Source: Tetragonia tetragonoides
Lineage: Eukaryota > Streptophyta > Magnoliopsida > Caryophyllales > Aizoaceae
Assembly: GCA_038025085.1 (NCBI GenBank)
Contig: CM076147.1
Coordinates: forward strand, 7,908,001 to 7,972,000
Length of the DNA stretch: 64,000 nt
Reading direction: 5' to 3'
The position numbers and the translations under genes were made by a program. Shown here in pieces: positions 21,973 through 32,794 of this stretch. The stretch's first letter is position 1. Every line of letters begins with the position of its first letter. The notes below the pieces were generated by a model that was not told where the DNA came from, ran no database searches, and saw only the letters and a list, made by a program, of their open reading frames with translations.

Positions 21973-22154
21973 GTTTTGGAGTTTTCTTAAACTTCAACGA
22001 TTGTGACATCCACAATTGCCAGATCTGTCATTCTCCGATTTTGACAAATAAGTAGTGTTTTTCAAAGGCAAACAACGTTCTAAGAAAGACTAGTTAACCT
22101 TTAGATTACTAGGACCAGCTTACTTTTGCAAAATTCGATTGTTTACTATCTGTT

Positions 22155-22652
22155 TTGGGCAATTTATGTTTCGAAGCTGGTTTTGCAATCGAATATTATT
22201 CGTTTCTTGCAATGTCTTGGTGCAATTGTGCAAAGATGTTGGACATGTGGTTAGACAAGTTGAGATATGAGGAAAAAGAAGAGGTCTTGATTTTGGGGGA
22301 AAGTATTCAACAACCAGATCTTTATCAAGCCTTTAAAGATATGGTTCTTGCTGAAGAAAATTTCTTTGAAGAAGAGATCCATCTTACAGAAGAAAGTAGT
22401 CATGTGTTAGATCTCACACAAACTCCTATATTTGACGAAGTGAGTGAAAAATATGTGCTTGAACAGAATTTGGACCTTGGGGTCTTGGATTCTTTGAACG
22501 TCCTTCAAGAAAGTTCAATTAGTTTTAGAGATGAAGTTATTTTTCATGATGAGGTCCACACGAATTCTATGGTGTTCTCAATGCCCGATTATAGAAACAA
22601 GATTCAAGAAAAGATTGATAATCATCAAGAATCGAGGACAATTCTTTTATAA
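22155..22652 (+). CDS. Unrecognised 165-residue ORF inside the copia-like element (unit 1)
   Basis: The only sizeable frame between the two LTRs. I do not recognise it: no zinc knuckle, protease or RT motif is visible. It is acidic (many EE and DLGVLDS-like stretches). The first credible ATG may be internal (MSWCNCAKML), because the frame in front of it uses a non-ATG start. In unit 2 the stop region differs (tcaaag for tataag), extending the frame to 269 residues into the LTR. It may be a captured host fragment, a gag remnant or fortuitous. Confidence 0.35.
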   Translation: MGNLCFEAGFAIEYYSFLAMSWCNCAKMLDMWLDKLRYEEKEEVLILGESIQQPDLYQAFKDMVLAEENFFEEEIHLTEESSHVLDLTQTPIFDEVSEKYVLEQNLDLGVLDSLNVLQESSISFRDEVIFHDEVHTNSMVFSMPDYRNKIQEKIDNHQESRTILL

Positions 22653-22663
22653 GAAAGGGAAAA
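22651..22663 (+). promoter_or_regulatory. Polypurine tract of the copia-like element
   Basis: aagaaagggaaaa directly before the second LTR start; 13 purines in a row. Confidence 0.75.
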
Positions 22664-23891
22664 TGATGCAGGAGCATCATGGTCAAACTTTACTAAGAAT
22701 CACATACACTACTACATATATCTTGTGAACGATTCCGATTCCTCTACAACGCATTTAAAGAACAATAATTGTGGTTTTCAAGGGGAATTGAAAGAATATT
22801 CTATACTGATTTTATTATGTTACTTCATGGAATATATTATAGTGATGATGAGCATGGAGTATGCATAAAAGATCGGGATTAAAGCTCTTATTATATGATC
22901 ACATTCATTATGAACAATCTCGTATTTTGACAGTTTTACATTTGTTCATAGTTTGGGCATAACTACATCATAAAACATCGGATCATCGTGATTCAAAGTG
23001 CTCTGGAAAGGTAACAGAAAGATCTCAAACTTTCATGTTTTGAGTATTTTCATATTCAGGACGTAACGTGGTCGAATGTTTGATTAAAGTTACAGTGCAG
23101 AGTTGGACAACGTTAACTTGGGCTCTAAGGAAACGAGTATACGTTAGCTATTTTTTCCTAGTTGGTTTCTACTTAGTTTAGGCGTGTCTATAGCTGATTT
23201 AATTACCCTTTGTGAGTTAAATTCAGTTAGCTTAGGTTGTTACTTATTTCCTAATTTCAGTTGGTTTAGTTTCCTAATTGTAATAGGATTCCTATTTGTA
23301 ATTGGGTTAATTTTCCTACTTAGAATAGGATTAGGTTTATTCATTATCTTGCCTATATATATGGCACACGTCCTTATTGTAAAATAGATAGATGATTATT
23401 GAGATTTATGAATGAGAAATCAATTTAGAATGCCTATAATTCTTTGGTGAATTTTAGTCTCTTGCCTTTGGTAGCGAAACCCTAGCCTTTGGTGGCGAAA
23501 TTGCTTGTTTTCAGATTCTTGGTTAGTCTCTTTGGTGATTCTTGCTAAGAGTTTATCATCACGAACGTATCTTTATTAGTCTTTTATCATTAATTGGGTT
23601 AATTTTCCTACTTAGAATAGGATTAGGTTTATTCATTATCTTGCCTATATTTATGGCACACGTCGTTATTGTAAAATAGATAGATAATTATTAAGATTTA
23701 TGAATGAGAATTCAGTTTAGACTGCCTATAATTCTTTGATGAATTTTAGTCTCTTGCCTTTGGTGGCGAAATCCTAGCCTTTGGTGGCGAAATTGCTTGT
23801 TTTCAGATTCTTGGTTAGTCTCTTTGGTGATTCTTGGTAAGGGTTTGTCATCAAGAACGTATCTTTATTAGTCTATTATCACTAATTTACA
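22664..23891 (+). repeat. 3' LTR of the copia-like element plus duplicated LTR tail
   Basis: The LTR proper runs from 22664 to about 23595. Its last 290 nt (from ttgggttaattttcc at about 23305) are then repeated at 23595-23891, ending TTTACA. The junction shares only aatt, suggesting slippage or illegitimate recombination. Confidence 0.8.
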
Positions 23892-24675
23892 TAACCGCAA
23901 TAGCTTAAACGATCATTGAGTAACCCAAAAATTTGTGGCGTTGAGACGTTTGAGATATTTTGTAAGGCCGATAGACTTTCCGGGCTTAAAAATAATTTTG
24001 GCACTCTGGGCGGTGGAGGTTGTCGCAATATGTATCCGGGTTTCAGTATCTGGCACCTGCAAAAACAATCGGGTTAGTTTTACCTGAAAATAGTTAGTGC
24101 CATAAAATGGGCCAACTGCCGAATTTGAATTTGTGGGCCAGAGAGTCTTGCTCCCGCGCGCTTGGTACTGATATTTGCCGTGAACGAACTGGAATAACGA
24201 ACTTTGGACTGGAAAAACGATCGTGGGATAGCAAGTGGGGCCCGCGTGTGCAGGGCCTGCATGGTCGCTTGCGGCCTAGGCCAGGGTCGCTTGCGGCCCA
24301 GGCCAGTGCCGCTAGCGGCGCTGGGCCCCGGGTGAAGGCCGCTAGCGGCTCTCGCCAGCGCCGGTAGTGGCACTGAGCTTGGGTCAACTAAAAGTGGTTT
24401 AGCATTTTTTTTTTCTTCTTCGCGTGCCACTTCTTCTTCTTCACCGAGAGCAATTGTCGAGAGCCATTGTCGACCCTTCCTCCATTGTTGAGTGTTCTAC
24501 TTTGCTTGAGGTAAGTCAATTCTTGACCAAACTCTTCGATTTTTGTCTTGAACTTGCTTATTTTTCTGCCTAGGTGCTGAATTTTGGGTTGCATTGTTGA
24601 ATGGGTGCCTATTACTTGCGAATCTGAAACTTTTAATTTTGCACTTGTAGATAGAGAAAGCTTCATTGTACTCCC
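23892..24675 (+). other. 5' region of the PMD-like antisense gene (unit 1)
   Basis: Begins with the remaining half of the 62-bp repeat, then unique sequence, then a GC-rich cluster (24238-24377). A pyrimidine-rich candidate 5' UTR (24405-24675) follows and may contain an intron (GTAAGTCAATTC to CTGCCTAG). No TATA box is obvious. Confidence 0.45.
24238..24377 (+). promoter_or_regulatory. GCCGCTAGCGGC cluster upstream of the PMD-like gene (unit 1)
   Basis: Two exact 10-12-bp palindromes (GCCGCTAGCGGC and CCGCTAGCGG) with several GCTTGCGGCC variants, ending 300 nt before the ATG at 24676. A promoter role is inferred by analogy with the cluster plus TATA box of the neighbouring antisense gene. 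Confidence 0.5.
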
Positions 24676-27459
24676 ATGGCTCCCGCAGACAAAGGAAAAC
24701 GTCCCATGGGTGAGGGGGAGGATGACCGAGACCTTTTCCGTACTGGGCTTCCCTCCACTAGGGCACCTCCGACCCATCATGCGGTTGGAGCTCGACTGTA
24801 TCAGGACTCATTTATGCGACTGGACTGGCGCCCGGCTGGGGTTTGGGACCGTAGTATTTTACTACCGGACAGACAGAGTCATCTGTCTAACCCTGAGCTG
24901 GTATGTTTTCTGACTCCCCTTTTTTTTCAGTTCAGTATATATATTTTTTTGAACTGAAAATTTGAACTGTTAGTGCTTCGGCACAAGAACAAATTGGGAC
25001 GTGTACTGGATTGGTGGTCAGCTGTATATAATTTGTGTGGAATTATATTAGCTGTATTTGTAGTATATGGGGTGTTGAGAAAATTTCATTTGTGTTGCTA
25101 GGGTGTTGGCGTTTTGTTGTTGCAGGCTCATGGGGCTACCTCCCATTGGGCTATAATGTTGGAGACTTTTTCAGTGGGAGCTAGGAACTTGGTATTAGGC
25201 TCGAGTGTTGACCATTTCTTGACTGTTATCCTTGCTTGTCACTCTAGGGATACTAGTTTTATCGTTAGGGGGCTATTGGAGAGGTTCTGGGATTCCACGA
25301 ACACTTTTCATACGCCTGTAGGAGAGATGTTCCCCACCCCTTTCAGTTCGCTGTGCTGACGGGTCTATCCTTTAGAGGGCGTCGTATTCGATACGACGCG
25401 AGTTATTGGCAACAGAGTAGCAGTTTGCTCGAGCTTTATGGGCCTGTGTCTGCCCATTTTGATAAAGATCGGGTTTCTTTGGTGCGGTTATGGGCGGCTT
25501 TGGCGGAGCAGGGGCTTACCTATGAGCAGAGAGCCCGTATTTTCTTGGCATGCTTGTTGGGGTCGACCATTTTTGCTCAGAAAAAGAGCGTATGTCAAGT
25601 CGGTTTCTTGACATGTTTAGAGGATTTGACCAAGGTCCATGAGTTCAACTTTGGTGCTTCTACTTATGCTTCCTTGGTGAGATGGTGTCGTCGGGCATGC
25701 AGGCCTAAGCCGACGAGTGAGAGGGCGTCTATCTCGGACCCGTGGAGGATACTAGAGGTAGGCCCATCTGTTTCTTTTTTTTTTTCTTTTCACGTGCATG
25801 CCTTTGGACTTGGAGCTTACTTTCTTGCTTGTATGGCAGCTGTGGTTCTTCGAGTATTTTTCCGGCCTTTGGACCTCACCGTCCTTGTTTAAGGATGTTC
25901 CCACTAGGTTCACGGTGGATTGGTAGGGATAACCACTCGTTTACCTATCTGGAGCATTTTCGGGCTACCTTTGAGACTCATGCCGCTTCTATGGTATGTT
26001 GTTGTTGACTTGTGCTTTTTTTTTTTGCTCCATTTGGTGTTAATGAACTTTTGAGCTGGTAACCTGCAGGTGCCCTGGTCAACTTTTGATGGTATTCCTT
26101 GGGTTTTGCCCCATATTACCATGGAGTCTTTTAGAGTGTCTTCCTTGCGGGTGGTCTTCGAGGGGTCGTTTGGCTTTGTATGGTACTTGGGGGACCGCTT
26201 GACCCGGGTGATTTATCCCACATTAGGTAGCCACTTGGTTCCGGAGGACCCTCCCCTGACCATGTTCTATCTGCTCGGTCTGAGCGTTCGGGACTTGGGT
26301 GTCGTGGCTCGTGGTAGGGCGGCCACAGAGTTTCTCATGCCGGAGATTGTTGGTGTGGACCGCACGGCCGTGTACCTGGCTTACTGCTTGGATCGTCTGA
26401 TGCCGGACTTCACTTCTGAGGTAAGAGAATTTATCTGCATCTTTTTAGCTATGTGTGATATACTGACTTTTTGTGTTTCACAGGCGGACCGTCTGGCTCC
26501 TCAGGGTCCCAAGAGGTCCCATTTTAGAGTTCCTCGGGGTCAGCCCCCAAGCGTGACATTGCCAACTAATGAGGTGATGTATATCGGGGAGAGCGGGGGA
26601 CGTACAGTAGAGGAGTTCCCTCTACATATGGCTGATGGAGAGGCTGTGGAGGGCTTGCCTTTGCCTGACAGTTTTACGGAGGTAAGTTCCTTTTTATCCC
26701 TTCTTGTATTTTGTGTTTGCCTTTGAGTGCTGACTCTTGTGTTTGTGTTTTTGTAGTTGAACCGCGAGCAGACCTCTCAAGTCTTCAAGCTCATTCACCT
26801 GTTGAACAAAGGCTATGGCCGGGTGATGGGCAAGGGGAAGAGTTCTCGGTCTAAGACTGTTGATGTAAGTAGACTTTCATCCTTTGTGTAGCTAAGTGAA
26901 GTGCTTAACTTAACATCTCGATCTTGATTGTTTGCAGATGTCTCAGTCTTCGTCCTCGGTGGGACCTCGGCATTCTTCTGCTGCGAGGGCCTCTTCGGCG
27001 AGCAGACTTTCTGTTGCTCGTTTACCTCCCCTAGTTGTGACCAGGCCTCCTATTGATGAGGCGCCCGGACCTTCTGTACCGTACATTCTTGAGATGTTCT
27101 CTCCTGCGGGCTTCCAGCCTTCTCTTGATAACAGGCCTATTGTTACTCCCACGGCTGGAGGTTGCGGGAACGCCCCTGGATGGGATGTGCCTTATACTGG
27201 GCCTTCATATCAGGATGTGGCTATGGACTTTGCTAGTCAGGCCATAAAGAGCTTCTTTGCGGCGGGGTTTTCGGCAGGTACCCCCATGCGTGCACCAACA
27301 TATGATAGGCGGGACATGAGGCCTGACAACAGCCGGCCCATTTTAGCTCTTCTCTCCATTGTTCGACCGGGAACTATGGTCAGGGGTCGTCCGTTGATGA
27401 TGAGGCTGGCAGCAACGGCGATGACGACTCTGGTTGATCGGTGTTGGATTTCTTTGTAG
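24676..27459 (+). pseudogene. PMD-like antisense gene, seven exons, copy in unit 1 (frameshifted)
   Basis: Exons: 24676-24900, 25126-25757, 25840-25993, 26070-26420, 26484-26681, 26757-26864, 26938-27459. All introns are GT-AG and phase 0; lengths are 225, 82, 76, 63, 75 and 73 nt. Start cccATGG. The protein (about 720 residues) has plant-mobile-domain features: FHTPVGEMFPTP, ARIFLACLLGSTIF, LWFFEYF, then a Ser/Pro-rich tail. Frameshifts lie in exon 2 (25345-25355), in exon 3 (one extra T in a T run near 25857) and near the end of exon 7. It lies antisense to gypsy pol and head-to-tail with the DUF7745-like gene. Domain named from memory of the PMD family; function unknown. Confidence 0.75.
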
Positions 27460-27800
27460 ACATTAACCTTGAGATTTTGAACACCTATTTTTACGCATTT
27501 TTATGATATGTGTCCGTCTGATCTCTAAGTATGCAATGTGTTATGCAGTAAAGAGTAGGCCACAATTTTGGGAATAAAATAAGGAAAAAGGTAAAAATTG
27601 CAAGAAAAAACAAAAATTACACATATTATAGCCCCCTAAAAGAAAAAGAAAATAATAATTAAAAAAAAAGAAAATAGAAAAGGTAAAACTAAGAGAGTCT
27701 CGGGCTTTGTAACTCAGCCATGTGTATCAAAACTGGGCTTAAATCGAGCTAAATAGACCAAGTGAGCGGGCTGGAAAAAGAGGAAAAGCTAACTGGGACA
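27460..27800. other. Spacer between antisense genes (unit 1)
   Basis: AT-rich spacer with A-rich runs around 27570-27680; no gene or repeat array supported. Same spacer as 5827-6198. Confidence 0.6.
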
Positions 27801-27900
27801 GGGTCAGGGCCTCTAGCGGCGCTGTGCTGGGCCGCTAGCAGCGCTGGGCTGCAGATCAAGGCCGCTAGCGGCCCTGACCAGAGCCGCTGACGGCTCTGGT
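27800..27900 (+). promoter_or_regulatory. Palindrome cluster upstream of the DUF7745-like gene (unit 1)
   Basis: Includes GGCCGCTAGCGGCC and GCCGCTAGCAGC, ending 48 nt before the TATA box. In unit 2 one site is GCCGCTAGCGGC where unit 1 has CTCTAGCGGC. Confidence 0.55.
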
Positions 27901-27947
27901 TTGGGCTTTTTCGTGGTTTCTGACTTCTTTTGGCCCACGTTTTTGCC

Positions 27948-27955
27948 TATAAATA
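27948..27955 (+). promoter_or_regulatory. TATA box of the DUF7745-like gene (unit 1)
   Basis: TATAAATA in the flank GCCTATAAATAGG. A start about 30 nt downstream would give a 5' UTR of roughly 45 nt to the ATG at 28028. Confidence 0.6.
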
Positions 27956-28027
27956 GGATTTACGGGATGCTTGATGTTATATCAGTTTTCAGACTTTAGC
28001 TCTCTCAAATTTCCCAAATCTTCTGTC

Positions 28028-29374
28028 ATGGTGAAATCCTTTGAAAACATGTTCGATGCCTGGTGCAAAAATTTGACCATAGAAGACAAACTTGAACTGA
28101 CTCCGTTCCATGTCTCTACCTTGATGACTTTAAGACCAACCAAAATATTGTGGCCCCTTCTTCGATCTGCTTTAAATTATTGGGACCCCGAGTTGCATGT
28201 CTTCCATTTTGGTAACTCTGAATAATGCCCTTTAGTTGAAGAATTTGCTGCGATCACTAATATGCCTGATGTTCTTCCCCCAGTTGTGCCTTAGTTGAGA
28301 GATGGTTTTAAGGATCAGTACAGGAAATTCTTAGGCTTGTCATCCGTCGAAGCCAAAAGCATGATTCTTGGTGTCGATGTGGACTTGGTTCAACTTTGTG
28401 AAAAATTCGCTATTTCTTCTGAAAAAGATGTGATATTTAGGCGTTGCCACCGACAGGCTTTTGTACTTTGCCTGTTGAACCGTCTATTGTTTGTTAATTT
28501 AGAGTCTCCTAGCTTGGGTAGAGCCTCGTTGTTGCGAGTGGTGAATCAAATGGTTGAGGGGCACTCTCCTTTGCATCTGGTTGTAGGGGAGACTATTATT
28601 GGGCTTGACAGGTTAAAAATCTCTCCTCACGGAGCTTTTTCTGGCATCCCCCTACTGCTTCAAATTTGGTTATGTGAACATCTGAGGCTAATAGAGTCAC
28701 CAGAAAATATGATAGCTCGTGTCCCTCGAGCCTGGTCAAAGAATACTTACACTGCGGCTAGCTTCTTGGTTAGGAAGAGGCTATATTCTGAAAAGTCCCT
28801 TGCTGAATGGGATGCCTTTTTCCATGTAGGACGTGTTATCCGCTGACATGTGACCTGGTGGAGCTTAACTTCCCTAATGGCTTGTGACAATCTTGTTTTT
28901 CATACTACTATACTGGGTCTGTACAGGACTACTTTCTTCTTCCCTTCTAGGGTTATGAGACAGTATGGGTCGAAGCAGGTTATCCCTCGTCGGGAGACCA
29001 CGAAACCATCTATCAGAGCTTTGACCACTAAATTTGCTGTGGATTGGGGAAAGTACAGGCGTAGCCGAGACCGCTGTATTGTACCTCAGGTGATTGCCCC
29101 AACTCAAGTTTTTGAGACCTACTTGAACTGGCTTTCTTGTAGTGATGGAGAAGCGAGACGAGCCCTTCGTCATGAGGAGTGGGACCAACTAAAGCCTAAG
29201 TATGACTCAAGAACAGGAAGCAAGAAAAGAAAGGAAGGGCCTCATGTGGGAGGCTATCACTTACTGAAAAGAGGCAAGCCCCCAGTTCAAAGAAGCGATC
29301 ACAGGTCGTCCTCAAGGCAGGGTCCTTCAAAGAAGAACTCTTCAACGAAGCCTTCTAAAGGGGAGAAGGATTAA
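28028..29374 (+). pseudogene. DUF7745-like antisense gene, unit 1 copy (three stops)
   Basis: Start gtcATGG at 28028; an earlier in-frame ATG lies too close to the TATA box. It is 448 codons with stops at 28223 (TAA), 28292 (TAG) and 28844 (TGA). The unit 2 copy has only the last one, so two stops arose after the duplication, or unit 1 came from a variant allele. Motifs: WDPELHVFHFGNSE, LGVDVDLVQLCEKF and a Lys/Arg/Ser-rich tail (GSKKRKEGPH, KPSKGEKD). No introns. Role unknown. Confidence 0.75.
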
Positions 29375-29670
29375 AGTAGTTTTCTTAGAAAGCAAGTCTA
29401 GTTTTTAAAAAAAGTAATAAGAATTTGTTTAGCTTAAACCCTCGTAATTGCACTTTTTTTTAAAAAATTTTTGCAATGTAAGCTTATTCGTACAGTTTGA
29501 ATAAAGATTATCCCTTTTTGAATGAGTTGAATGGAATTTTGGATTGATTTTGGCAGGGCCCCTCGAAAGGGTTACCTACGTATCCAGTGTGGAATCAGGC
29601 CAGCGTAGTTCGTTCACTTGTGTACGTCTTTATTTTCGGAATTTTTTTTTTTTTTAGACGTAGCACTTCT
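29375..29670 (-). other. Convergent 3' region with conserved block (unit 1)
   Basis: Noncoding junction between the antisense gene and pol. The conserved 60-nt block is at 29553-29612 on the minus strand (GAACTACG, GGCCTGATTCC, GGATACGTAGGTAAC). Confidence 0.6.
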
Positions 29671-31376
29671 TCAGGTGGTCCATATTTGTGAGCTGACTAA
29701 ACTCGATGCCATCAATATCCATGAGTCTGACTGCGCCTCCTGATAGAATGTCTTTGATGATGAACGGATCAGACAAGTATAGTCGAAATTTGCCTCTGGG
29801 GCACGTAATTCCTTCCAAACAAAGTCCCCTTCCTTTAAATTCCGAGGTCGGACCTTTTTGTTGAATGCTCTTGCCATGCGTTGCTGGTACATGTGGAAAT
29901 GGTCTAGGGTCCGTAGGCGTCTTTCATTCATGAACATGAGTTCTTCGTAGCGGGCTTGGAACCATTGGGTTTAAGGAATTTCACCCTCTAATGCTATGCG
30001 CATGGAGGGTAGTTGGACTTCTATGGGTAGAACCGCTTCCATTTCGTAGACTAGGGAATAAGGTGTTGCTCCTGTAGAGGATCTTATGGATGTTCTATAC
30101 CCCAAAAGGGCAAATGGGAGTTTTACGGGCCAATCTTTGTAGTTTTCTATCATTTTTTCAATGATAGTCTTGGGTTTTTGTTGCCGGCTTCTACTGTGCC
30201 ATTCGTCTGGGGACGATAAGGGGATGATTTGTGATGCTGGATTTTGTAGTTTTTGAGGAGGATGGCTGTTTTGGCTTTGAAATGGGATCCATGGTCACTC
30301 ATGATTTCATGCCGAATGCCGTATCGGCAAATGATGTTGTTCCTTATGAATTTGGACACTTGTTTGGAGGTAAGGACAGCATAGGATTGGGCTTCGACCC
30401 ATTTGGTAAAATAGTCTATGGCTACTAGGATGTACTCATGTCCTCCCGAACCGTTTGGGGTGATCTTACCAATGATATCTATTCCCCATGCGGAAAACGG
30501 CCTAGGGGATGTGATGTTGTGGAGCATTGAGGGTGGCATATGCTGCAGGTTGGCATATATCTGACATTTCTTGCACTTCTTGACATAGTCGTAACAATCC
30601 CTTTCCATAGTGGTCCAATAGTATCCCAGTCGTACGACCGTTCTAGAGAGCATTCGACCATTCATGTGTGGCCTGCACATACCATTGTGTACCTCATCCA
30701 TAATCTCTGCGGCTTCTTCGGATTTCACGCATCTGAGGTTGACCCCATTGTGGGATTTCTTGTACAGAACCCCTTTGTATTCTATGTATTTCACCGCTAA
30801 GAGACGGAGTGCCCGTTGAGCTCTTAGTGGTGCGTCTTGAGGGTATATCTCTTTGGTGATGTAGTTGAAGACGTCTTGGTACCAAGGATCCTCTTCGATT
30901 GGAGCCAAGGTCATTTCTATGTCGAGGTTGTTGCAAAAGGCTGGCTCGCTTCTTCTTTGTATATGAATGGGCATCATGCTAAATGGATCGGGTATGATGA
31001 TCAAGGATGCTAATTTGGATAGAGCATCTGCTAATTGATTATCTTCCCGCGGAAAGTATGTGAAGGCTACCTCTTCAAAATTGTCAGGTGTACCTTATCC
31101 AAAAACTCCTGGTAGAGTGCCAGGCTCTCGCTGTGAACTTTCCACTTCCTAGAAACTTGATTGATGATTAGCAGGGAATCCCCATAGACCTTGAGTACTC
31201 GGATGACCATGCCTACAGCTGCTTCTAGACCGATGATACACGCTTCATATTAGGTTGCGTTATTAGTGACAGGGAAGTCCAATTTTACTGAGATGGGAGT
31301 ATGGGCTTCATCGGGAGATACTAGGAGCACTCCTCCGCCGTAACCTTTTTGGTTGGATGCCCCGTCAAAGTACATT
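29671..31376 (-). pseudogene. Integrase and RNase H tail of gypsy pol (unit 1, truncated by duplication)
   Basis: Minus-strand pol. A fragment of the second RNase H (31020-31376) is cut at the duplication junction. The integrase frame (30150-31004) has the His-Cys zinc region (HMNGRMLS then KKCKKCQIY) and catalytic D-D-E (WGIDIIG, SDHGSHF, GTVEAGNK). A frameshift near 30165 and stops near 29970 and 29940 break the C-terminal region. No RT remains in this unit, so it cannot be functional. Confidence 0.9.
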
Positions 31377-31965
31377 GCAATCTTCCTGCATATGTCAGGA
31401 ACTTGGAAGCCCCGGACTGGATTCTTGCTGTGATTCTCTGTACCAATGGATCAGAGTGGCTAATCTGCAACCTCTTGGATGTTAGAGGGACACCCAAGTA
31501 CCTGAAAGGCAATGTTCCCTCCTGCATACCCATACTAGCCAAGATACTCTCCTTCACTTTTGTATCAACACCTCCAAAATAAATTTCTGACTTACTCTCA
31601 TTGACATGTAACCCTGAGCATGCTGAAAACAGTTGGAATCTCTCAAAAACCATAGTCACTGACTCATGATCCCCTCTAGAGAAGAGGAGAAGGTCGTCTG
31701 CAAAAATACAATGCACTAGGGAGAACTTTTTACATCTTGGGTGGTGTCTGAATTCCTTAACATCATGCAGACCCTTCAAACATTTGGATAAATAATCCAT
31801 AGCAATCACAAATAGGTAGGGGGACAAGGGATCCCCCTGCCTAAGCCCTTTCTTAGCATTGAATGGTGTCATTGGAGAGCCATTGAACAAAATAGAGTAA
31901 CTCACTCTAGAGATGCACATCATTACCCATTTCACAAACTTGACTGGAAAATGCATGCCTAGCAA
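31321..31965 (-). pseudogene. Chimeric ORF across the duplication junction (LINE RT joined to gypsy pol)
   Basis: The unit 2 LINE RT frame (GLRQGDPLSPYL, FADDLLLF) runs through the junction at 31377/31376 into antisense-frame gypsy RNase H DNA, giving a 17-residue foreign tail. It is a by-product of the duplication, with no reason to expect expression. Confidence 0.8.
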
Positions 31966-32078
31966 GACTTAGTCAAGAAACACCCATTCAAGTGAGTCAT
32001 AAGCCTTTCTCAGGTCAATGTTGAGAACACAACGGGGAGAGATGCCCTTTCTACCATAGTGTTTCACTATTTCATTAT
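31377..32078 (-). mobile_element. LINE RT fragment, unit 2 copy
   Basis: Only the upstream part of the LINE is duplicated (RT motif A to just past FADD); the 3' part and poly-A exist only once, at 17541. Confidence 0.9.
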
Positions 32079-32794
32079 GACTACTAGAAAATTAACAATT
32101 AGACAATTAATTTGATTTGAGCCCTCAGGAGTTAGTACCTGGACTGTAGGCTATGTTTGACAAGAATAGTAAAAGACAAGATCTCAAGAATAAATTTGGA
32201 AAAAAGAGGGAGAAGCTCAGTGTTAATACTCCTGAGAATAGAGATTGTCAACTGTAGACTCTGTGATTTGAACTGAGGGAGGAGAGTTGTATTTATAGGC
32301 GTGGAGTAGGGCTGGATGGCTGAAAAGAAGCCGAAAATTGAATTGGGCTTGAAAAATGAGTCGGGCCAGAGGCTGTATCAGCGCAGCTAGCGGCCTTGGT
32401 CAGGGTCGCTGACGGTGCTGTCAGCTGCCAGCTGGATGTCGTCATAATGACGTGGATGTCGTCATAATGACGACATTCAGTCTATTTTTATTTTCCGGAG
32501 GAATTTCAGTATTCCGACAAAAATGAAAAGACCGTTTTACCCTTGGAAGGTAAAAGACGGTTCTACCCCTGAATCGCAACTTGGCGACCGGGAGTTAGAA
32601 AGAGGCATGAGAGGTGTCGTTGGAAAGCTCTTGAACGGGGATTTTGAATGGGATTGGAATAAAGGAGTGTTTGGAGGAAAACCTGAGACCTTATCTTAAC
32701 TATTATAGCAAAAATGGCGTTCAAGTTTATAAATTACTCCTTCCATCATCGGGCTTTTGCGGAAGAATCTGAAGGCGCTTTTTTGGCTTCTACA
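32079..32794 (-). repeat. 3' LTR piece of G1, unit 2 copy
   Basis: Same as 19491-20186 with a 20-bp tandem insertion near 32450. TATA box at 32289-32297 and GC cluster at 32373-32455. Confidence 0.85.

Larger units (their letters stand above)
21013..23891 (+). mobile_element. Small copia-like non-autonomous retrotransposon (unit 1)
   Basis: Two direct LTRs of about 0.93 kb begin TGATGCAGGAGC at 21013 and 22664. The first is followed by a PBS TGGTATCAAAGC (complement of initiator tRNA-Met, typical of Ty1/copia). The second is preceded by a PPT aagaaagggaaaa. The interior is only about 0.7 kb and has no gag-pol motifs. The element sits inside a 62-bp repeat unit of G1 with no target-site duplication. 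Confidence 0.85.
18789..31376. repeat. 12.6-kb tandem duplication, unit 1
   Basis: The unit runs from inside the LINE RT to inside the gypsy RNase H region and is followed directly by unit 2. The left breakpoint reads ttaATTGCAATC, the junction tacATTGCAATC, and the right breakpoint tacATTttcc, so the only shared bases are ATT. The unit contains the LINE fragment, LTR, copia-like element, both antisense genes and the pol 3' part. Unit 1 is 12,588 nt, unit 2 12,610 nt. Confidence 0.95.

Noticed and set aside
24080..24430. Overlapping ORFs on both strands over the GC-rich cluster
   Set aside because: Open frames arise from the local GC-rich palindromes; several frames are open at once and none resembles a protein.
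25345..25355. A 32-nt intron (gtagga...tttcag) explaining the exon 2 frameshift
   Set aside because: Far too short for a plant spliceosomal intron; a one-base indel is more likely, though the cccctttcag acceptor-like sequence is noted.
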